Program-made: the position numbers and the translations under genes | The notes under the pieces: generated by a model | The model's database searches: none | Told to the model about the DNA's origin: nothing | What the model saw: only the letters and a program-made list of their open reading frames with translations | Assembly: GCF_018139145.2 (NCBI RefSeq) | Contig: NC_059471.1 | Location: 69,189,520-69,253,519, forward strand | Direction: 5' to 3' | Length of the DNA: 64,000 nucleotides | DNA from: Gymnogyps californianus | Lineage: Eukaryota; Chordata; Aves; Accipitriformes; Cathartidae | Part shown: piece after piece, positions 47,981 through 60,419 of the stretch | Numbering within the stretch: position 1 is the stretch's first letter | How the letters are laid out: every line of letters starts with the position of its first letter

Positions 47981-48240
47981 TTTTTCACATGAGTAAACTA
48001 GCTTTAATATTGGCTTAGAATGTAGATAAATACACTGAGCGTATAGATTTCTCTCCATCCCTGTAATACTGCATGCGTCTCTGGCCTGGCTCTCTGGCTT
48101 TTCACACTGGTAGCCCATCTCTAATATTGATTTGGAACATAGATAGATAGCATACACATTATGGATTTATTTCAGTCTGTGTTGAATCTCTGTTGGTTTG
48201 GAAAGTAGATAATCTGCAAGAATGAATTTCTCCCATAACA
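47981..48240. repeat. Decayed tandem duplication, period about 117 bp
   Basis: The words ttttcaca (47982 and 48099), taatattg (48005 and 48122), ttagaatgtagata versus ttggaacatagata, and atagattt versus atggattt recur at a constant offset of 117-118 bp. A third, shortened copy (ttggtttggaaagtagata) follows about 68 bp later. Identity between units is low, so the array is old. Confidence 0.6.
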
Positions 48241-51200
48241 TTGCTTTCTGTGCATACAGAGTGAGAAAATAATATAACGAATATCTTCTAGCACACTAAG
48301 TAACTTCCCTTTTGCTGACTGTAACTCCTCCTCCTCAGCATCTGATGTCTGTGGCTGTCTCGGTGAAATGGCTGTGCACTGTCATAGCAGGGCACTTTCA
48401 CAGTGAGACATCCCATCTGTCTTCCTTTCCCACAGCATTGCAAGTGTCCCTTTGCTTTAATACCAGTTGCTGAGCCTGCCTTTCATCTACTGCTGCACGC
48501 TCTTAAGTGGGGATGTTGTAAAAATGTCAGGCTGCTGGGGTTTGGGTTTGCTTTTTATTTCTGATGGCTTGGAGGTGGCATTTGGTTTCTACTCAGTGGT
48601 GGGACATAGTTTGTGACAGATGGTGTCTGTAAAGCTTGCAAGAGCGTGGTACCACCGAGCAAACCAGTGTGTCCACACTGTACTACACAGCCCTGGGTGG
48701 TGGCACAAGTTCAGGTCCTCAGCACAGGACAGCTGGCGCTGCATGGCACTGCACCTCAGTGAGGATGCTCTCCCTCCCGGCAACGTGAAATATGATGGTC
48801 ATGGTACCACACCAAACCACAGCTGTGTGCTCGCAGCCTGAGCTTGTTGGATCAATGCAGGTTCAGTGAACACTTCAGCAGATCTACTTACTTAGCATAG
48901 GCAGTTCTTGAGAGCCAGGAGCCCAAAATACGTAGGCAATAACATCAAAGTTTTGTGAGATCCCCCTTTTTAGCATAAAGGTTGAATTCTCCAGCTGCAT
49001 TTTTACAATCCTGTTGGATTTGGTGTTTGCCAGTGTAAGAAGGCACCAAGTTGTGCAGCACACAGGTAGCTCCAGGTGGGACCCCTCTGCCCACCTCAGC
49101 AGGCCGCCCAGTATAGCTGCTGGAGGGGAACAGGCACTCATAGGGCCTCTTTCTTCCTACCCTGAGGGGAATACCTAAAACAAGTGAGAGGACTTGTGTC
49201 CTTAACATGTCGGTTTATAACATAGGGTGACCAGATCACATACAGATGTCTGCAGTACAGACATTTGATGACTCCTACATTTGGTGACTAATGGTCAGGC
49301 TCCTGCCATTGCAAAGCAAATAAGACATATACAAGGACTAGTTGCTTTGTCTGCCATGTCATTTCTCCAGTATGATCATGTGCAGTACCAGCCACCACAA
49401 TAACTGAACTGAACTGTTAATAAGCCTTAACACTCATCCTCTGTTAAGACTTGTCCTGTGTTCACTTGGTTTTGGCCTACAGAACATTTTCCACATGCCC
49501 ATTTCATTATTAGCCATGCTGTTTGTAATCCACCTGCTTACTTTAATAGGATTTAGTTGTCAAATAGGATTCCCTTTAATTTATAATCAGCATTAGCTTC
49601 CTTAACATCTTGCTGTTCTTTGTTAGCTTCATCAAAATTGCTTAAGGATTGGTGTAGGTTTGGAGTCTTGGTGAGGATCCCTACATTTTGGGGTCTCCAT
49701 GTAGGTGGCTGGCTACATGCAGGTACCATTGCAGTCAGTGGCAGTCTAGGCCTCTCTAGAAGTCTATGACTAAATACAAGCATCTAACACTGTCGGAAGC
49801 ATGTGGATGGATAGAAAATGTGGGGCTAGGAGATATCACACAGGGCTGTTGTCCTCTTTTGGAGCAGCAGCTGGAGATGCTGGGGGTCCTTAGGGCTTCT
49901 CAGATGGCAAGAGACCCTGACATGTATGCCAGGACATCGATTCCCCACTAGCCAGTTGGTGATGCCCTGGATATGGTCTCAGCCACCCAGGCAGCAGAAA
50001 ATACCATCTTCACCAGTGACAGGCTTCTAGGTAGCACCATGTCTTCCTCATCCAGGCCTTCATCTTCTGGTTTTTTGCTATTTTCTTACTGCATTTAGGG
50101 GATGCTATCCAAAGCCTTTACTTGTCAGTGAGATCAAAAGCATAATCACATCACTTCTTTCTGTTAAAAAAAAAATACTTATGCAAATAGTTGTCAGTGA
50201 GGTTTTTTTTGGCTTCATACGTATGTGTGTTTATTTTATGAATGCATATAAGGCTCACTTTTCATCCCAGGTCACCACATCTCACAAGGCTGGCCATAAC
50301 TTTAGCCTAATGTCATCAAACCTTCATTTCCTGCTTATAGGTGCTCTTATACTGAAGTTTAATATGGGTTTTTATGAAATTTTTGAGCATAATGGAGATA
50401 AAAATAGGCAAAGCACAGGATGTTCATCAGGACTTCTTTGTAGAAGAGCCTGAAGCTGCTACCTCTCTCTGGATCCCCATTGTTTCCTAACTTCATGCCT
50501 TCAGGGGGAGATGTATCCTTAGCCAATTGAGGAGAGGGAAAGCATGCTGCTAGAGGAAAGTATCTTGCTGTGATTTCTCTGCGTGAAAAATGTGTTTTGT
50601 TCACTGTGATCCTTAGCTTTCATGGAGCGGAGTAAGGATAGGATTGTAAAATCCACCTGTCTTCAATTCTCGTTTGCTAGAGGGATGACATACAGGAAAC
50701 GTATTGCTATCTACATATGAATGCCAAAAATATCTAGGTCATAATAAGCTCCTGATTATATCTCTATCCATTCCTTGAGAATTAAAATTTATCTTATTTT
50801 AGCTCACCTCCAAAGTTTTTGTCTGGGGTAGTTTTTGATAAATTTAAGCAAAATTCCCTTAAATAAAACTGCAGTTGAATTAATTTTGCTTAATTAGCAC
50901 TTTTTTTTAACATGAGGGAATACGAACAGAATGCAAAGAGACTGCTTTAATAGATTGGAAATTATGAGCATTTTATACTGTGTAATAGGACTTTGTGCAA
51001 CTACAACCAGCAGGCTTAACAGCTCAAACTCTCCTGACTTTGAACACTGAAAATGCTGTTAAATTATTAAGCTTGGTCTCCACTGGCAAGGACATTCAGC
51101 GTCTGAAACCTTACCAAACCTCAAGGCAGTTGACAGCAGATAGTATAATGAACAGAACAAAGAGAAATTAGGATTTAAAAAAAAAAAATGATTCTTCAAT

Positions 51201-54200
51201 TCATCTCTCAAGCTGAAAAATTTTAAAACAACAGCTATGAAACTTGAGCGAAAGTTAAAACTTTTGAAAATGTCTCTTGTAGAAGCAAATGATAACAATT
51301 ATCGCTTCAGGCTGAAGGAAAACATATCAAATCTATTTCAAGCATTTTAATCCCTCATGAAATGAAGTGCAAAGTACAGACAGCATTCAAAACGCAGGGA
51401 AGGAAGTAAAGAATGTAGTGCTTGTTTTATACAAAGGCTCAGTGGTTAAATATAAATTGAGCCAGAGGCAGACAAGGAGAGAAAGATGGATGGAGCAGAG
51501 GTCAGGGCATTCATTTGGGACTTGTAATACCAGGGCACCAGTTCCTACCCCAATAACCTTTTAGGTATGAAGAGGAGTCTCATTGACAGGAGCATCCTGA
51601 TATTACACAGCTTGGTGCTTAGGCACTCCGGGGAGGTATGAAATGTAGGTTCAGATCCACTCTGGTTATGACAGGAATAGGAACTAAATTTCACATATTC
51701 TAGGGATTGCTTTAATCTCTGGACTTTGGGCAAAACATGGGAACATGAGCAGCACTACTTTCTTCTCTGTCATGGTTTCATTCATGCCAACCACCCGTTT
51801 TTCAGTATAACCTGTTCTGCTGGTTCAAAAGCCTAGATATTAACATTTACTAAAATGTTAACTTTATGTATGGACTTTCCAAAATGGAAAATATTTACGG
51901 GTGTTGTAGATAGAATTAGTGAAACATTCAGACTGTGATAATGAAGAAACCTTGACGGTATGTACACCAGCTTCTGAGAGCTGGCTAAAAAGAAAACAAA
52001 ACAGGTGTAGGTGGGGAAATATTATGTCAGTTGAATTTGGGCCTACTTTTAAAATATTGGGTTTCTGCAAAATCAAGTGAGAACATGCTTCATTCAAACG
52101 GTAGAACAATATGGTTTACCTACTTTCCTGTGTGAGCATTAGATGGAGACTCTACATCATATCACATTATGTCTCTGAGATTCCCCTCTCCTGGCGCCCT
52201 GTTCCTGCTATGGGACCTCAGCGTGGTCTCCATGAGCTGCTGCTGTTCCTCTTAGCTCTTTGCACTCATGACTGGGAATAACTTGGAGTAACAGCTTAAA
52301 ATGCTGCCACCCTACTGCCAAGAAGCAAGCTGTGAATCTCAGTCATGTTGCATTTTCTACACTCACAGGTAGTCAAGGTCAAGATGTCCTAAATGTTTAC
52401 AGGAGATCACTGATGAATGAAGAGCTGTTCAGACATGCTGAATTGCAGATAGCTACTTTAACTGACTTAATTAGAACATGCTCAGTATAAATGCTGCGTG
52501 AAGATGAATTTTGCTTCTGCTAGCAGCTAAGTGGTCTTTATCTAGAGGCTAAATAGGTTGGAAAAAAATTGAGATATGGACAAACTTCAAATAAATCATA
52601 AAAGGAAGGTGAATAAATGGAGAACTGTGTGCAAGATTGAAATACACACAATGTTTCGACAGTATTCATACATACTGTGCACTCCTATGGTAGTGTCAAT
52701 TTTCCAGGTCAAGCGGAAAGAGTTATGAGAGAGTTTGACCCAGTTATTGCTGAGACCCTCTGAGGCAATTCAGTATTGGATTACTGCTAGTAAAGGGCAT
52801 GCAGAACAAAATACAATCTTTCTGCTAATTGCAGTGAGCCTGCAAAAGCAATTTTTTTACCATAATAAAGAAAGCCAAGTGTTATTCAGGACTTTTGGAT
52901 TCTACTCAAGATCTGTCACCAACAGCAGATGCCAGTAATAAATACAGACGCACTTCCAGAAATGCAATAAATATGGAGGTACAGTCTGTTTTTCCCATCA
53001 GATCTATTTTAGAATAGGATATATACTGTAAACAAAAGGAAATAGAGTACTTCAGTATTCTTCAAAGACACACCTGGAATTTATCAATCAGTTTTAAATA
53101 TCTTGTTGTTGTTTCTTTTTCTCCCGCTCAATCAGATAACACAAATCCCTGACAACATCCCCCCCCACCAAATAAGCAGAGTGCTGAGAGGGGTATGGAG
53201 AGTCTTTGTTTTGAATGATGCTGCAATGGTTTCCTTTCATTTCTTCCTGGAATACAGAAAGAAGGATCCTTTGTTAGAGCAGCAGGGTGGAATTTCACTG
53301 CACCCCTAAATTTTTATGGAGACCACTTCTGCCTTTTATGTTTTGTCACTGCAGGAGAAGCTGCCCTATTTCAGTTCTTCCTTCCAGAAAGAAAGGGACC
53401 GTGCCCTGTAGCAAACTATTACGTGGGAAGATCCTGTTTTGAATGCAGACTTCCTCTTTTATGACAAATTATTCCTGTCTACTCTACCAAGGACACAGAA
53501 ATGCTGAAGAGACGCTTGATAGCGTTCATCTCACCTAACCTGAGGCATCTGCCAGGCAGATGTCTCCACTTGAGCTAGACTAGGATTCCCTTCCTAGACT
53601 AATGGATAGAAACATGCATTTCTAGTTCATGAGTCATCTGATCTGGTTTGGATGATTACCTTAGGACAAGATGAATCACAAGGGAGAAGGGCTCATTTCT
53701 CTGCTGATAAGAAAAAACTAGCTAGGAGAATAGGTCTGATGGAGACATCTCCTTTGTAGATGCCTATGTCTAGGTCAGGTGAATTGCACCCTCTGAATCA
53801 GAAAGATCAGGAATTAGTGTCCGGCACTAATTCCATAAAATATCAAGCACAACCCACTTTGCTGACACCATTTAGACAGTTTGACAGTGGTTGCTGGAGT
53901 CCTGTCAAAAATTTTCTGGTGGAGTAAGGCTCTGCTTTCTCTGTGTGTATTACTCCAAACAGGAAAAGAGTTAGCCTACTAAAAATCTTCCAGGAAAAAA
54001 GGAGTTATTTCTTTAGTGCTGAGGTTAATCTATTGCTTTGTGATTTTTAAGGAAATCTTGAAGCTTAAACGTTGTAATGAAAACCTACAAGAAGATCGCG
54101 TCAATAAAAACCACACAAAAAAATGAATTTATGTAGCCTCATTCCCAAAAGTCTAGCTATACCTCTCAAATCATTACTGCAGAAGAAAGCATTACAATTT

Positions 54201-56299
54201 TTCCTTGCTCCGTCTTAAAGACTGTCATTTTGATGTAATTTTATTACTGGGTTCTACAAATTGCTGCTACTTACTTTAAATATCAAGTTAACTAGAAGGC
54301 CTTGTAGCTTTCATGAAAAATGCAAGATTACAACATTGCTAGGAGGTCCTGTCTCAGCTGCAAGGTGCCTGGGAGTTTTGAAAGAAACACAGTAATTCCT
54401 CCTGCCTCACCTTTTATATGAGCTAAGCCTCTGGGAGATAGCCACTTGACCAACTGGGGGCAGGTACCAGCAGTGTTACTCAAGTATTGGCTGCGTATTA
54501 ATCATCCGTTAACAAAAAGGATAAACCAGAACCGCATGACCAGCCAGCACTCAGAGGGATCAAGAGGGGCACGATTCAAAAAGCTCTTTTCTGCTCTTTG
54601 AACATATGCATGGAGAGCAACGTCGCCCCTTGGTTCCCCTACATCACTGGGGAAGGACTGTGAGAGCACACACAAACCTGGTGGCCCTGGGAAGTGTATG
54701 CTCCAGGGAAAGAGTCCTAATTCAGTTTAGTGTAACGTAACATAATTTACTGAAGTAGTCACCTTTCGCATCACAGCTTTTAGATTTGTGGCTCTCAGTA
54801 AATTCTGCAATAGGTGCAAAACTGAACAGGGAGTAGGAAATGTGGGGATCTGTGAGAGCATATTAATGCAGTGGGGAAGTCAGTGCTAGGGAAAACGTTA
54901 TTTCTAAATGTACAGCTTTCATGTACATTCAAGGACATCAAAGATTTATCTTTGATTCTGAAAACATATTGGGAATAAAATAACGTTGAGCTAAATTAAT
55001 ACTGTTGGTATTAATATTCGTATTAATACAAAAAGGAGACAAATCCCTCTGTTCTAAATTTATTCAGCTGTCTTTGAAAAGATGCATGCACCCTTACTAA
55101 ATCAAATGTATTCTGTTTTCTCATCGATTTTGCTTCTGGTTTTTGCCTACTTGTTTTCTTTGAGAAAAATTCTGGCATTCCTATTTAAAATCATGTAGCT
55201 AACTGCATCGTGTATCCAGCTGATACAAATGCTTATGAATTGCCTGTGATATATTCACTGATGATGTAGGACACCCAGATATTAGATGAGAAAACTATTT
55301 TCATTCTTTGTGTAAAGAAGTCACTATACAAAGTATTTTTAATAAGGCATTGTCCAGTTTTAAACAGATCCTTAGATGAAGCTTCATTAAAAGATATTGT
55401 AGTAATTAAAGACCCTACTACATTAAGAACTTTGTAGAACTGTAGAGCTAATATTGGAAAGATAGTGAAATTGAAGTTTCCATCCTATAGATAGCCCTAA
55501 CTGTTATTCTTAACACCAGGGAACCTGTCCCTCGAAAATGCCTCCCAATGAATCCTTCTTGGCCAACCAAATGCAACATCTCTCCCAAATGACAAGTGCC
55601 TACCACAAAATGCCATTTCCTGCAATGTAAATGAAGTGTTACAGGCTGCTTTGTATCACACAGATACGGGATACTAGTTGAGCATGCAGTTATCTCCATT
55701 TCTACGTGACACTTGTTGACAGCACAGCACTTCTTCTGTCTCAGCTGTCGCATAGGTTCCATGTACATTCAGAGCTCCCCTTCCAACGTACATGCATTGA
55801 ACTCATCTGTGTTTAATCCTTTCAAGTATGCTCTTCCCCCTCCCTTATCCACTTCCTGAAATATCTTAAATATATACTCTGAGCCTGTGAACTCTGATAT
55901 TATACCTCAGTCACTCACTCATACAAGTTAAATGAAGTATGAATAGAAGGTAAGTGGGAGGTAATAGGATAGAATTAATGTCATTTTGGTGGATCTTGAT
56001 TTCCAGGCATCAAACCTGTGTTTCAGTCTGTAATGCCCTGAAAATAAAAGGTCCTGGGTGGACACAAACGTTATGTTACTTCTTAAGACAAATACAGCAG
56101 GAAGACATATTACTATTAAATTCTTTATCGATTCATTTAATAGATAAAACAATTCAACAGTTTCTCAACTCTGAAAAAGCCGTACAACGCATCCCATCTG
56201 ATCCTGATTTATTGGTGTTCATCCTTCCCAATATGTGTGGAGTCCTTTTGGCAGGGGCTGACGTTCTCTCATCTGCTGTATTCTGATGCACATCTGCTC
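48241..56299. other. 8-kb gene desert
   Basis: No gene, RNA or intact mobile element is recognised. Small palindromes occur at 53546-53562 (catctgcc/ggcagatg, 1-nt centre) and 53811-53833 (gaattagtg/cactaattc, 5-nt loop). Open frames such as 55448-55768 on the - strand are near chance length. Confidence 0.5.
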
Positions 56300-56836
56300 A
56301 GAAGTGTCACATGTAGGTCAGGCACAGCCAGAGCCACAGACAAATAGTACGGAGGCAGATGGTTACCAACTGCATTCTGGGCAAGGTTTTGGCTGAACAA
56401 GGTGATCACTTGCTCTGCTCTCAAACATATTCCCCATTTCTCTAAAGTTTTTTCCACCATTTTTTAAAAAATGGTGGTAAACTCTGGACAAGGAAGATTT
56501 CTCTACTGCATGCTGCAACTTATCATTGCCAACAACCTTTGTTATTTGCCAGAGCTTTGGCAGCATCATATAATTTAGCTATAAATTGTTCACATATCGC
56601 TCTTCAGAGAGGTCATAAAGGGGGCCATTTTTTGATAAAGAAGGATTGGATGGAACCCTTCCACCCTGATCTCTAGTGTAAATGTTAAACCCATCACTCA
56701 CACCTAATCCAAAATTAATAACATAGTCTAGCAATACTACTGCTGGAGTTCGCCTCTCTGTTGCTTCCCATATTTTATTATCTTGACAGTTTTTCTTCAC
56801 AGCAATGTAATAGTTTACCCCAAAACGCTGGATCAT
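56300..56836 (-). pseudogene. Possible decayed coding segment of unknown family
   Basis: The - strand frame at 56836-56579 reads with ordinary protein composition (words such as 'VNYYIAVKKNCQDNKIWEA' and 'VSDGFNIYTRDQGG'). It is followed after a stop by a second frame at 56569-56363 that overlaps a shifted continuation. A host exon seems unlikely, since no clear splice sites flank it. A decayed viral or retroelement insertion is possible but no family is recognised. The stretch also contains a perfect 24-bp palindrome at 56454-56477. Chance remains a real alternative. Confidence 0.2.
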
Positions 56837-57399
56837 GCTTCTATTTTAAATGCAAAACAAGACTTGCAGCTAAATATACTAATTTTAAATTACTCAGTAA
56901 CCTGAATATGAAGGTGGTTTTATTTCAGTTAGGATGCTGCTTGAGGTTTTGGTATTTTGAGATGTATTTCCAGTGTCTACGTGATATGTTTAACAATACT
57001 AATGATGAACTGATAATTATATCTTGGGCTATTGTGTGATGTCTAAAATGTGATGGGTGTTTACCCTGTAAATCTTGAGTACAATTCTGTATCAACTAGT
57101 GATTATTTAGCTTCATGAAAGACTACTACAATTAAATGATCAATCATATGTGAAGATTAATGCTAGTTTCATGGTCATTGTCCTTTTCTCCAGAGTCATC
57201 TGTATTGAGTGAATAAACTGGTAGAAAATAATTTCCCCTCACCCCTTATAAAAATAGCTTCAATTTTGTTGATATGCAATGTGCTATTGAAATAATATTT
57301 CAGATGAATATTTATAGGCATTTCTGTTCTGTACACATACATTGATTGGGTTCATCTGCACTGTGCAGACATGCACATTTCTTGTTGGCTAATGATAAT
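56837..57399. other. Non-coding AT-rich stretch
   Basis: Nothing recognisable beyond AT-rich unique sequence. Confidence 0.5.
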
Positions 57400-57490
57400 A
57401 GTAATTATAATAGCAATACTAATACTGCTCTTTGTAAGGCATGTTGATATCTCTGGGTGAAAAGTGCCATAGAAAAAGTAGGTAATATAT
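57400..57490 (+). repeat. MIR-like SINE tail remnant
   Basis: 'gctctttgtaaggcatgttg' followed by 'atatctctgggtgaaaag' and 'tgccatagaaaaagtaggt' corresponds in order to the MIR-type tail 'taaagcgctttgagatctctggatgaaaagcgctatag', heavily mutated. An AT-rich segment with imperfect inverted repeats follows up to about 57600, including tgtaataaca at 57540-57549 and tgttattaca at 57576-57585. Confidence 0.45.
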
Positions 57491-58461
57491 AGTTACATGA
57501 TATATATTACATCGTATAGGTTACTATGTTGATATATGATGTAATAACAATGTTGTAAACACTGTTGTTATATGATGTTATTACAACAATAACAATACCT
57601 TATTTTAATAATTTTTCAAAATTTGGTCTTCTTAGATATAGTAGTATTCTGAATATTTTTTGCACTTTCTTTTGTTTAAATACACAGAACCCAAAGGGAG
57701 CGGAGAAATCAGGTTTATATGAGAAGATGCCATTATTTTCCCATTCAGAACATGAGTGCGAATGATTGGACTCAAGCCTTAGATTTTCAGATATCAAAGC
57801 CGTGTGATGACAGGAGGCACAGTTCAGCCAAAATTCCTATTTACTTCGTTGCCATTTTGCCTATGTAACGTGTGCAGGATCTGTGCCCCACACTAGTTCC
57901 AGTTACTTTGATGTGATGAGTATTATCTGCGACTTTCGCACCGCTACTAGGTGCCAGGAGATGTGCTATTTAATTGTCATGATTAGGACTACATCTGACT
58001 GTGTTACTCAAGAAAAGCCATCCTCCTAATTAACATCAGCACACAGCTACTCACCCCTTTACAAAAATTTCTTCCTCAGTGAAGTACCCCAAATTGGTAA
58101 ACACTAGTTGAAGAGATGCCCATCTGCTCTGTGAGTGCCCCTGTTAGCAGTCAGTATTTGTAAATACTGCAAATGGTATTTTTAATATGTTGCAATCACA
58201 TTGTGAAATCAGTTATTTTGTGAAATGGCTGTTCTATAATATGACTGCAACACATACATAATTGGACTCTCTCAGAGGAGACAAACTGACAGGACACATA
58301 CTGAGAAAACTGAAAGGTCTGTGTACGACTCCAGATTTCCTGAAGAACTAAAATGACTGAAAAATTGTTCTTTTTTGCTTTCTTTTGGCAGCTTATTCAG
58401 AATGATGAGACACCCGGTATCTAAAGCCAAATGGCTTCTGCTCAGCGATGGCAGAGACACA
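57491..58461. other. Non-coding AT-rich stretch
   Basis: No gene is recognised. A short palindrome (cagtattt/aaatactg around gt) lies at 58152-58169. Confidence 0.5.
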
Positions 58462-58530
58462 GGGAAAAAGTATTGGCCTCATTGAAGTCTACAGGATTTT
58501 GGCCTTTGATTTCAATGGGCGAGAAATCAG
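58462..58530. repeat. Ancient amniote palindromic repeat fragment
   Basis: 'tattggcctcattgaagtct' then 'acaggattttggcctttgat' then 'ttcaatgggcgagaaatcag' follows the old pattern 'ctggccccattgaagtcaatgg...cattgacttcaatggg'. It is imperfectly palindromic, as that element is. Confidence 0.45.
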
Positions 58531-59339
58531 TCAGTGATTCCTAAGGGGCATAGAGAATTACCAGATACAGAGGAGTGGAAACTATGCTTGGGATGACCGG
58601 ACATTGCATGTGCACTTATGGAACAGAGCATGAAGAACTTCAGTGACGTGCGGGAACCTTTGCAATGTTTAAGGGCAAGCAGGCGGCAATACATAACTGA
58701 GCAAAAAAGCACAGAAATTATCCAGTTTCCACATAGCTAGTGGGGAATATATAATTTTTTTTTCACTGTGCTTTTGTGCAAATGCCTGTATGTTCTGCAC
58801 GCAGCAGATGCACAAAGGCAATTACATGTCAGTTGTATGTGTATGACTCCAAGGTCCTGACAAACCAGCTGTCCAGACTGGGACCTGGCTGGAAGGTGCC
58901 ATCAGGCCCGATTAGGTGTTAGGTATGGAGGTCTTGTCCTGACACAGCGCCAAGTTGTGGTCAAAGGAACTCCTGTATCCCTCCATTTGGATGCAGCCAG
59001 ATTTCACTCTTTGACCATTTTGAGGGGACACTGCATGCTCAGAGTGCTGCTATCTATCAAGTTGCCAATTAACTAATGTTCCCGGAGACAGGTTGCCATC
59101 CTGCCCATTCACTTGGGACTCAAAAGGATTCTCCAGGAAGAACAGATCCCACTTACGATTTTCTCCAACGATATTAAGAGAAGAGCTGGCTTTCTGTGTC
59201 TGCTCTGAGGTCTGAGGATGTGCTAACCAGGGACAGCAGGACTCTGCATCAGACGTGCTGTGGACTAGTGTGAAAAGTTGGGGCAAAGTGACAGTTCACT
59301 AAATTGTCAGTAGCTCCCCGTCCAAAGATGAGCAAGAAG
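58531..59339. other. Non-coding stretch
   Basis: Nothing recognisable. Open frames here are at chance length. Confidence 0.5.
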
Positions 59340-59440
59340 ATTAACAGCTGTGTTTGTGAAGTGCTTTGAAATCTATAGATTAAATTTATGTGCCTAAAGT
59401 CATGTGCAGTGCTAAATACTATTATTGTCTTCTGAAATTA
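59340..59440 (+). repeat. MIR-like SINE tail remnant
   Basis: 'gtttgtgaagtgctttgaaa' followed by 'tctatagatt' and later 'cagtgctaaatactattatt' matches the MIR-type tail (taaagtgctttgagatctatagatgaaaagtgctatataagtattatt). Confidence 0.5.
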
Positions 59441-60419
59441 GAAACAGCTTCCAAACAATTTCAAACCCTTCTCACACATAGTCAAATAAAGGAAATTAAT
59501 CTTGGCCACAATTAACTTTCTATCCTCATTTCTCAACCTGCTCCATCTGCTACTTCATCTGACCTGTTCCTACACTTCACTGATCAAATGCAGTTGCGAG
59601 CTTATCCATCATCTTACAGCATAATGAAGTGTAAACATTTTCTGCATCAATCTATCATGTGAGCCATAATTTGGAGTTCAAAAGATTACATCCAAGACCA
59701 TTTTAAGCTTTAATCGCAATCATGCTGAATGACGGGCTACTTGCCGTTAGCAAATATGTTTGCCCTTTGCTGCCGGACATTCTCAATGAGTCCAGAAATT
59801 CTATAATTTGAATAAAATCTGGAATTGACCAGAATTAAAAAAAGGAGAACAAAACAACAAACTCAAATCATTTTTCCAACATGACCTTGCTTAATAGCTG
59901 TCCTTAATGTCTAGATTGCTATTTGAGGTGAGTACAAGGGAAAACATGATAGCAAAATGATCTCAATGACCTGAAAGCAGATGCTGGAAGCAAAGATGCA
60001 AGACTAAAGATGATTATACGAGGGGTATTGCCAGTACCCTCAATTTTGCCTCATATCGTCCATTGTTACATAAAGACTATTTCAAAACAGTCTGCAAAAA
60101 AGCAATCATACACCATTTCATGCATACGGCTGAAGTAATCAAGCAGCAATATAGCACTGATACACTAAAGCCAAAACCTGACATCATTGGTTTTCAATAC
60201 TGTTGTCAGATAATATTAATAGTAACTGAATCCAGCATCTGGTCCTCAGGAAGGAAAAACAATCTTTCCCCACTAGTCCTCACGTCCACAGTACGTAATA
60301 TTAAATTCAGAATGGCCAAGCTGTAAAATGTGTTACAAACAGCAAGGGGCAGGGAGGATATTGAGGAATACAGGGAAAGCAAGAGGAGGACAAAGGAAAG
60401 CACAGGTCCAGCAGCTCGC
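59441..60419. other. Non-coding stretch, possibly the 5' part of the adjacent CR1
   Basis: No gene is recognised. From about 60200 the purine-rich style resembles decayed CR1 body sequence, but I cannot place it with confidence. Confidence 0.35.
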
